Notes under the pieces: model-generated
Told to the model about the DNA's origin: nothing
What the model saw: the letters and a program-made list of their open reading frames with translations, nothing else
Databases searched by the model: none
In this document: piece after piece, positions 1 through 4,082 of the stretch
How positions within the stretch are numbered: the first letter of the stretch is position 1
Layout: each line of letters starts with the position of its first letter
DNA from: an uncultured archaeon
GTDB lineage: Archaea; Korarchaeota; Korarchaeia; Korarchaeales; Korarchaeaceae
Direction of reading: 5' to 3'
DNA length: 6,455 nucleotides
NCBI GenBank assembly: GCA_938073845.1
Contig: CALJEO010000123.1
Span: forward strand, 1 to 6,455
Made by a program: the position numbers and the translations under genes

Positions 1-1459
1 GATCGGCCATCTCGGCGATGCACTCAGGATCTCTGCACTCAGAACCCAGGGCGTTATAAGTGACCTTAGTGGATAGTGTCTCATGAGTATCCGTCGTACA
101 GACTACTAACTTAGTTCCATCGACTGAGCTTAAACCTAGGAGACTCCTGAGCTCAGGGATCATGTTGTTGCAGTCTATAGAGAGGTATGTGACTACCTCC
201 CCACTCACAGAGATGCTCAAAGCCCTTATCCCTCCTCTCCCAAGGGATCTCCACTTCGGGTTCGACTTAGAGAACCCAACTAGAACTTTCTTGTAACATT
301 CAGAGGAAATAGCTCTCTTACCAGCTCTTAGAAGGACATCTAATAACTCCTTTCCCAAATCACTCTCAGGCAATGCCCTGACGTACCACTCATCCAGGAG
401 TGAATCGTGTCTATCTACTATAGAGACATCAATGCCCAGCAGCCTCGATAAGATATCCTCAAAATCTTTCGGAATATCTTCAAAACTTTTTAACAAATGC
501 CCAGAAATTGTGAATATGATGGAGTTGCAGATCCTCTGAGCGGTCACTTCGAAGTGATCAGAGCTCTCGTAAACCAACTTTCCCAAGCAACACTCCTGAG
601 ATCTCCTGTAACATGAGGAAATCTCCTCTAAAAGCCTTTCAACGGTATATGCGGAAGGCAGATCCCTCTCATGTGAGCAAACCCTCCTCAGGAAAATGGA
701 ATCCGATCCAAGTACGGCTAGTCTTTCAATCACCCTGATGGGGAGATCGTGGCTACCGAGCCTGAAGGGACCAGGATGTACGTCAATCGTCACCAGAGCT
801 TTTTCCCCTAGGGATACGATATCAAAGCTAACTCTTCCCTCCTCACTCCTTTCCTCTAGGGCTTTCTCCAGAGAATCGCCTCTTCCTAAAAGCACTAACT
901 CAGCTAATGCCCTTACTACATCAAAACCTTTCAATCCTATGAGCTGCTCCGTAATGTCGCTTATCATGCCTCTTAAGAGATAAAATGAAATGAACGCTAT
1001 CACTATAGATAAAAGTATTCGGGGAGATGGTTCTATTAATAAAAACAAAGCTGATATGACTAAAGGGAGAGAATTTGCCCTCATGTTCCTGCTCATAGAT
1101 GCTGATATGAGGGACGCTAGGAACACTACGGTATAGCTCATTGAATAAAGGGGGACTCCAAAGAAGCTTAAGATAGAATCGATGACCAAGGGGGATGAAA
1201 TGAAGCCGGAAGACCATAAGGTCCTCCTAATATCTAGGTACTCCTCCCCCCTGTAGAGTAAGATTAGTGAGATCACCGGAATATTGATGAGTGCAATTAG
1301 GTATTTCCATGGTATTAATGTTCCTTTAAACGCGTATGTGAGTATTATAGGGGACGAGATCATCATTAAGATAAATATTATGGCCCATTTTAGCCCGGGG
1401 AGAGAGAAAAGATCTTTACTCCTCTTCTTAGATAAGTCTAGGGCGGATTTATCACTCAC
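1..1459 (-). CDS. DUF2070 family membrane protein, 3'-truncated by window edge
   Basis: The reverse strand is open for 486 codons from a GTG start at 1459 to the window edge with no stop, so the C-terminus is missing. The translation shows about six hydrophobic helices (roughly residues 24-43, 50-69, 79-100, 107-122, 130-146, 147-165), then a soluble domain from about 170. Charged loops (KKRSK near 11, RGEEYLDIRR near 70, SRNMR near 122) put both the N-terminus and the soluble domain in the cytoplasm by the positive-inside rule. Motifs that recall DUF2070 are DVHPGPF (226-232), GSHDLP (235-240), CSHERDLPS (261-269), VDRHDS (348-353), DCNNM (429-433) and TTDTH (455-459). The family has no established biochemical role that I know of. 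The clustered His/Asp/Asn residues suggest a metal-dependent enzyme, which is inference. The soluble part is rich in Cys (about ten). The GTG start was chosen because AAGGTG (complement of 1468-1473) lies 8 nt upstream; the first in-frame ATG falls inside helix 1. It is divergent from the Lrp gene. Confidence 0.8.
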   Translation of the reverse strand, partial: MSDKSALDLSKKRSKDLFSLPGLKWAIIFILMMISSPIILTYAFKGTLIPWKYLIALINIPVISLILLYRGEEYLDIRRTLWSSGFISSPLVIDSILSFFGVPLYSMSYTVVFLASLISASMSRNMRANSLPLVISALFLLIEPSPRILLSIVIAFISFYLLRGMISDITEQLIGLKGFDVVRALAELVLLGRGDSLEKALEERSEEGRVSFDIVSLGEKALVTIDVHPGPFRLGSHDLPIRVIERLAVLGSDSIFLRRVCSHERDLPSAYTVERLLEEISSCYRRSQECCLGKLVYESSDHFEVTAQRICNSIIFTISGHLLKSFEDIPKDFEDILSRLLGIDVSIVDRHDSLLDEWYVRALPESDLGKELLDVLLRAGKRAISSECYKKVLVGFSKSNPKWRSLGRGGIRALSISVSGEVVTYLSIDCNNMIPELRSLLGLSSVDGTKLVVCTTDTHETLSTKVTYNALGSECRDPECIAEMAD

Positions 1460-1467
1460 TTCTGTAA

Positions 1468-1473
1468 CACCTT
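1468..1473 (-). promoter_or_regulatory. Shine-Dalgarno site of the DUF2070 gene
   Basis: On the minus strand AAGGTG lies 8 nt upstream of the GTG at 1459. It can pair with the CACCTCC-type 3' end of archaeal 16S rRNA and supports the non-ATG start. Confidence 0.55.
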
Positions 1474-1481
1474 ACGGCTTC

Positions 1482-1501
1482 AAATAAAAAACTTTTTATT
1501 T
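1482..1501. promoter_or_regulatory. AT-rich palindrome: divergent TATA region and candidate Lrp operator
   Basis: Two perfect 9-base arms, AAATAAAAA (1482-1490) and TTTTTATTT (1493-1501), flank an AC spacer. It lies between the divergent starts of the DUF2070 gene (1459) and the lrp gene (1566), and each strand reads as a TATA-like box. For lrp, a start site about 25 nt downstream would fall near 1520-1525 and leave a leader of about 40 nt. For DUF2070 the predicted start site falls very close to its Shine-Dalgarno, so its leader would be very short. Lrp/AsnC proteins commonly bind AT-rich palindromes at their own promoters. Binding here is inferred from position and symmetry. Confidence 0.5.
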
Positions 1502-1521
1502 GGCTACCCATTAATCGTGGT

Positions 1522-1538
1522 GGAGTCGAGCTGACTCC
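1522..1538. repeat. GGAGTC / GACTCC inverted repeat at the lrp transcription start region
   Basis: GGAGTC (1522-1527) and GACTCC (1533-1538) form perfect 6-base arms around a 5-base loop, with G-T pairs possible just outside. The dyad sits about 25-40 bases downstream of the AT box, near the expected lrp transcription start. It could be a second operator half for an autoregulator or a small 5'-leader hairpin. No direct evidence separates the two. Confidence 0.4.
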
Positions 1539-1552
1539 GTGCCGAGTGTTAT

Positions 1553-1559
1553 GGAGGTG
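1553..1559 (+). promoter_or_regulatory. Shine-Dalgarno site of the lrp gene
   Basis: GGAGGTG lies 6 nt before the ATG at 1566 and is a near-perfect complement of the archaeal 16S 3' end. The earlier ATG at 1551 meets a TAG after three codons and overlaps this site, so 1566 is the start. Confidence 0.8.
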
Positions 1560-1565
1560 TAGTTT

Positions 1566-2063
1566 ATGCCTAGGGTGAAAGGCATTACCGCTAAGGAGAT
1601 AGAGATCCTGAGGAAGTTGGTCGAGAACGGAAGGGTGACCTTCACGCAGGTATCGAGAGACCTCGGCATGAGTCCAGCTGGTGTAATGAAGAAGGTCAGG
1701 AAGCTCGAGGACCTCGGCATAATAAGGGGATATACCGCTATAGTGGATCACGCGAAGCTCGGTAAGGGCAGCAAATATATAATTTTACTTGAAGTCGAAC
1801 CGGGGAAGCATAACGAGGTATCAAAGAAGATAGCCTCCATATTGGAGGATAACATACTGGAAGTTCACGAGATCACCGGACAATACGACATATTAGTTAA
1901 GGCGATTGCGGGAAGCCAGCAGGAGCTGAACGAGATACTGAGGAAGATACAGACAATACCTGGAGTTAGGGATACGAACACATCCCTGGTCTTGGATACG
2001 ATGAAGGAGAGACCATCCATAGTCCCGTCCGAGATACCAGGGATAACTAAGAAGGGATCATAG
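1566..2063 (+). CDS. Lrp/AsnC family transcriptional regulator
   Basis: This 165-residue protein has the two-part Lrp/AsnC layout. The N-terminal winged helix-turn-helix covers about residues 7-58; its recognition part runs over VTFTQVSRDLGMSPAGVMKK (24-43) and is followed by the usual KLEDLGIIRGYTA hinge. The C-terminal RAM effector-binding and oligomerisation domain covers about 70-146 and includes GQYDILVK (105-112) and PGVRDTNTSLVL (132-143). The length is normal for the family, with a 15-20 residue polar tail rich in Ser, Pro and Lys. Family members bind DNA as dimers or octamers and often respond to amino acids; the effector here is unknown. It is divergent from the DUF2070 gene across a shared palindrome, which suggests autoregulation and perhaps control of that neighbour. 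Its TAG stop (2061-2063) overlaps the end of the convergent nuclease gene by 6 bp. Confidence 0.92.
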   Translation: MPRVKGITAKEIEILRKLVENGRVTFTQVSRDLGMSPAGVMKKVRKLEDLGIIRGYTAIVDHAKLGKGSKYIILLEVEPGKHNEVSKKIASILEDNILEVHEITGQYDILVKAIAGSQQELNEILRKIQTIPGVRDTNTSLVLDTMKERPSIVPSEIPGITKKGS

Positions 2064-2975
2064 CTCGATCCAAGTATCGCGCAGATCTTCGGCCTCTATC
2101 CCAATTTTTTTGAGGATCTCAGCGAACTCCTTGGAGAATCCGTAAACTGTGAATACCTTCCTTGGGTTTGAGTGCTCTACTATACTGAGCAGATCGTAAA
2201 AATCTGCATGCGCGCTTAAAGGGAAATCACTCTCCCTCTTAGAGAATAGGGCCCACCCGGTTACTCTTGCAGCATTCATCTCAGCTCTATGAGTGACATG
2301 TGCCATGGAATCCCTATCGGTAACGTACCTCAGGCCGAACTTCTCGTATGCTTCGCTCACATCAGCGATCCTCTTGGAAACAGATACCTCCAAATTTGTG
2401 TACCTATTCAGCAGAGCGATGACTTCCTGTGATTTTCCCACTAAATAGGCACTTATCACCGGGAACCTCCCCTCAATCGCCTCTTTAACAGCCCATCTAG
2501 CTAATTTAGATCTAACAACTTCGGGGTTGGGGAACCTGAACCTCGGGAGTCCATAGGTGGCCTCCATAACGAGTAAATCGGATCTGGCGATCCTCGCCGG
2601 GGATTCTACCGTGAGCCCACCGCGGGGATTCACATCCCCTGTGTAAAAGAGACTGATCCCCTCGCAGTTGATCAGGAAGCCAGCGGATCCGAATATATGA
2701 CCGGATGGGAAGGCGTATACCTCGATACGACCTATCTCAAATCCTTCGTTATAATGCAGTATTTTATAGTTCCCACCGTAAAGTCTCCTCAGAATGTAAG
2801 AGGTCCCCTCGGTCACGAATATATCACTCTTAGCAGTCCTCAGGTTTCTGGGGACGTGATCCGAGTGGGCATGCGATATAAGCGTAGGGATCCCTTCTAA
2901 AGAGACCTTAGGATCTATCAGTATCCTCCTACCCTCGCACTCGACCTCAAGGCCATTCCCGTACCTCAGTCTCAT
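2058..2975 (-). CDS. Metallo-beta-lactamase fold, beta-CASP family nuclease (short form)
   Basis: This 305-residue protein is a predicted metal-dependent nuclease of the beta-CASP group (relatives: CPSF73/YSH1, RNase J, SNM1, bacterial ligase-associated exonucleases). Visible motifs are Asp21 in ILIDP (motif 1), HAHSDH 35-40 (motif 2), His93 in SGHIFGSAGF (motif 3), Asp114 in YTGDVN (motif 4), Glu138 in MEATYG (motif A), GKSQE 180-184, and His256 in LSAHAD (motif B). The motif C position reads VYG (277-279), where RNA-processing relatives usually have VHG. The protein lacks the KH domains of archaeal aCPSF proteins and its beta-CASP insertion is small, closest in size to ligase-associated exonucleases. 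Whether it cuts RNA or DNA cannot be decided from sequence. The ATG at 2975 has no clear Shine-Dalgarno, and the AT box about 30 nt upstream implies a leaderless or nearly leaderless transcript. It is divergent from Sec61-beta and convergent with lrp. Confidence 0.88.
   Translation of the reverse strand: MRLRYGNGLEVECEGRRILIDPKVSLEGIPTLISHAHSDHVPRNLRTAKSDIFVTEGTSYILRRLYGGNYKILHYNEGFEIGRIEVYAFPSGHIFGSAGFLINCEGISLFYTGDVNPRGGLTVESPARIARSDLLVMEATYGLPRFRFPNPEVVRSKLARWAVKEAIEGRFPVISAYLVGKSQEVIALLNRYTNLEVSVSKRIADVSEAYEKFGLRYVTDRDSMAHVTHRAEMNAARVTGWALFSKRESDFPLSAHADFYDLLSIVEHSNPRKVFTVYGFSKEFAEILKKIGIEAEDLRDTWIEL
2105..2111 (+). terminator. T-tract, candidate terminator of lrp
   Basis: A run of seven T on the plus strand starts 42 nt after the lrp stop. 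Archaeal RNA polymerase can terminate at T-rich tracts without a hairpin. The tract lies inside the convergent nuclease gene, where the other strand encodes its Lys-Lys-Ile, so it may simply be coding sequence. Confidence 0.35.
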
Positions 2976-2999
2976 TCAAGAGATGGGCCATGGGAAGGG

Positions 3000-3012
3000 T
3001 TTATTATTATTA
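3000..3012. promoter_or_regulatory. Central AT box of a divergent promoter (nuclease / Sec61-beta)
   Basis: TTTATTATTATTA on the plus strand, reading TAATAATAATAAA on the minus strand, is the only AT-rich stretch in the 61-bp gap between the nuclease ATG (2975) and the Sec61-beta ATG (3037). Its centre, 3006, is 31 bases from each start codon, so each transcript would begin only a few bases before its start codon. This is a TATA-like box inferred from composition and spacing. Confidence 0.55.
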
Positions 3013-3023
3013 GCTCCAGCTAA
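3010..3023. repeat. TTAGCT-CC-AGCTAA inverted repeat before Sec61-beta
   Basis: Perfect 6-base arms (3010-3015 and 3018-3023) flank a 2-base spacer. The dyad begins at the edge of the AT box and ends just before the Shine-Dalgarno of Sec61-beta. The position would suit a repressor site, but no regulator is identified and a dyad this short can arise by chance. Confidence 0.3.
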
Positions 3024-3036
3024 CAGGGGGATCACC

Positions 3037-3201
3037 ATGCCCAAGGCGAAGAAGAAGGAGAGGAGTTTCATGCCCATGTCTGTCGCTGGGATATTGACCT
3101 TCAGTACGGATGAAGCTGGCGGCTTCAAGGTACCCAAGTGGTTCCCCATCCTCCTCTCTATAGCAACGGGGGTGGCTGTGATCGCCTTAAATCTCATGTG
3201 A
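3037..3201 (+). CDS. Preprotein translocase subunit Sec61-beta (archaeal SecG)
   Basis: This 54-residue tail-anchored protein is the small subunit of the SecYE-beta protein-conducting channel in the cytoplasmic membrane. It shows the family layout: a basic N-terminus (KAKKKERS, 3-10), the conserved MPMSVAGILTF stretch (12-22, matching the archaeal MPxSxAGLxxF pattern), a short acidic and Gly-rich linker, a VPKWFP entry to the membrane, and one C-terminal helix at about 35-53. A longer frame opens at 2983, but it has no family similarity and would pass through the AT box. The ATG at 3037 gives the expected N-terminus and has GGGGG 6 nt upstream, which pairs with CCUCC using one G-U pair. It is the first gene of the plus-strand cluster; MazG follows 18 nt downstream. 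Confidence 0.9.
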   Translation: MPKAKKKERSFMPMSVAGILTFSTDEAGGFKVPKWFPILLSIATGVAVIALNLM

Positions 3202-3219
3202 GCGAGAAGGTAGTGGAAG

Positions 3220-3510
3220 ATGAGGGTGAGCGAAGCTCAGAAACTCATCAGGAAGATATACGGAGAGAGGGACTCGAGGAGAGGGATCCTGGGGACATCG
3301 CTCCACTTGGGAGAGGAAATCGGGGAGTTGTTCAGGGCGATAAGGAGTAAGAATCCCGGAGATGTCGAGGATGAGCTTGCTGATTCATTAGCATGGCTCT
3401 TGAGCGTTTCTGAACTCCTAGGAGTTGATCTTGAGGAAGCGTTTACGCGGAGGTATGGGAAAGGTTGCCCTAAATGCTCCTCAATCCCCTGTAAGTGTCC
3501 GGAGGTGTGA
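3220..3510 (+). CDS. MazG-like nucleotide pyrophosphohydrolase with Cys-rich tail
   Basis: This 96-residue all-helical MazG-type NTP pyrophosphohydrolase is predicted to split (d)NTPs to NMP and pyrophosphate and so cleanse non-standard or excess nucleotides. The magnesium-binding pattern is clear: LGEEIGEL with Glu32, Glu33 and Glu36, then EDELAD with Glu52 and Asp55. The length fits a single-domain MazG that would work as an oligomer. The C-terminus carries CPKCSSIPCKC (Cys83, 86, 91, 93), a zinc-ribbon-like cluster that I recall from archaeal relatives but that is absent from classical bacterial MazG. The ATG follows the Sec61-beta stop by 18 nt, with an AAGG/GTGG-rich Shine-Dalgarno region in between. 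It ends 2 nt before the preferred start of the phosphoribosyltransferase, so the two are probably co-translated. The exact substrate is unknown. Confidence 0.85.
   Translation: MRVSEAQKLIRKIYGERDSRRGILGTSLHLGEEIGELFRAIRSKNPGDVEDELADSLAWLLSVSELLGVDLEEAFTRRYGKGCPKCSSIPCKCPEV
3501..3507 (+). promoter_or_regulatory. Shine-Dalgarno that decides the TTG start of the phosphoribosyltransferase
   Basis: GGAGGTG sits in the last codons of the MazG gene, directly before its TGA stop (3508-3510). It is 5 nt before TTG at 3513 and therefore favours that codon. The GTG at 3495 lies upstream of this site with no good Shine-Dalgarno of its own, and the GTG at 3507 overlaps the site. Confidence 0.7.
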
Positions 3511-3512
3511 GT

Positions 3513-4082
3513 TTGGAGTTCCTCAATGTGAGTCCTGAGGAGGCCCTCATCCATGCCAGGAGGATAGCTAGGAAGGTAGTGGAATCTGGCTACAAGCCGG
3601 ATGTGATAGTAGCTATCCTCAGAGGAGGCGTCGTTCTAGCTAGGTTGCTCAGTGACCTGCTCAATGTCAGGGACATAAAGATCATGAGAGTCATCCATTA
3701 TGATGCTTTGGAGTCGAAGAAAGTCGCGGAGATAGTGGAACCAGTGAGCTGCAGGCTGGATGGTATGAGGGTCCTGCTGGTGGATGACGTTGCTGATACG
3801 GGGGAGAGCCTGATCGTAGCTAGGGATCACGTCCTCGAGAGGGGTGCGGCAGAGGTCAGGGTAGCCACGATGCACTACAAGCCCTGGAGTAAACTCAGGC
3901 CCGACTATTACTCCGAGGAAACTGAGGCCTGGGTGGTCTACTTCTGGGAGTATGCTGAGACCGTTAACTACTTCATGAGGAAGTTCTCTGATAGAGGTGA
4001 CGTCCTCGAACTCGTTAGGAAGGCCAGGATACCGGAGGAGATAGTGAGCTGGGTGTTCGAGAATGAGGGGAGTATACGATAA
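3513..4082 (+). CDS. Purine-type phosphoribosyltransferase (Gpt/Hpt-like)
   Basis: This type I phosphoribosyltransferase is probably a purine-base salvage enzyme that joins a base to PRPP to make a nucleoside monophosphate. With the TTG start it has 189 residues. The PRPP-binding motif is LLVDDVADTGESL (88-100), with the adjacent acidic pair Asp91-Asp92. The pyrophosphate loop is ILRGGVVLARLL (35-46). The C-terminal PDYYSEETEAWVVYFWE (130-146) resembles the PDYY...W.VFPWE hood of archaeal Gpt/Hpt proteins, although Phe-Trp replaces Phe-Pro-Trp. Base specificity (hypoxanthine, guanine, xanthine or adenine) cannot be read from sequence. The TTG at 3513 is preferred because GGAGGTG lies 5 nt upstream; the in-frame GTG at 3495 would add six residues. 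It follows MazG by 2 nt and overlaps the GlyRS gene by 20 bp, which points to one transcript. MazG removes NTPs while this enzyme rebuilds NMPs. Confidence 0.85.
   Translation: MEFLNVSPEEALIHARRIARKVVESGYKPDVIVAILRGGVVLARLLSDLLNVRDIKIMRVIHYDALESKKVAEIVEPVSCRLDGMRVLLVDDVADTGESLIVARDHVLERGAAEVRVATMHYKPWSKLRPDYYSEETEAWVVYFWEYAETVNYFMRKFSDRGDVLELVRKARIPEEIVSWVFENEGSIR

Noticed and set aside
696..983. Plus-strand 95-residue reading frame opposite DUF2070
   Set aside because: Ser/Leu-rich antisense shadow without recognisable motifs or ribosome site.
921..1217. Minus-strand 98-residue reading frame
   Set aside because: It lies wholly within the DUF2070 gene in another frame; the DUF2070 frame is open for 486 codons with helices and family motifs.
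1360..1366. ATGATGA on the minus strand, like a box C of a C/D guide RNA
   Set aside because: No CTGA box D or paired C'/D' at suitable distance, and it lies in a membrane-helix coding segment.
1452..1751. Minus-strand 99-residue frame across the lrp promoter
   Set aside because: It overlaps the Lrp helix-turn-helix coding region and the divergent promoter; no family similarity.
2983..3036. Upstream in-frame start extending Sec61-beta by 18 residues
   Set aside because: The extension passes through the AT box and has no family counterpart; the ATG at 3037 has a suitable Shine-Dalgarno.
3029..3036. GGATCACC before Sec61-beta matches the 3' end of archaeal 16S rRNA
   Set aside because: It is the same sense as rRNA, not its complement, and there is no further rRNA similarity; probably coincidence.
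3138..3350. Plus-strand 70-residue frame across Sec61-beta and MazG
   Set aside because: It overlaps two clear genes in another frame, and its highly charged composition is a by-product of their codons.
3495..3512. GTG start for the phosphoribosyltransferase
   Set aside because: Possible, but it has no upstream Shine-Dalgarno, while GGAGGTG at 3501-3507 is well spaced for TTG at 3513.
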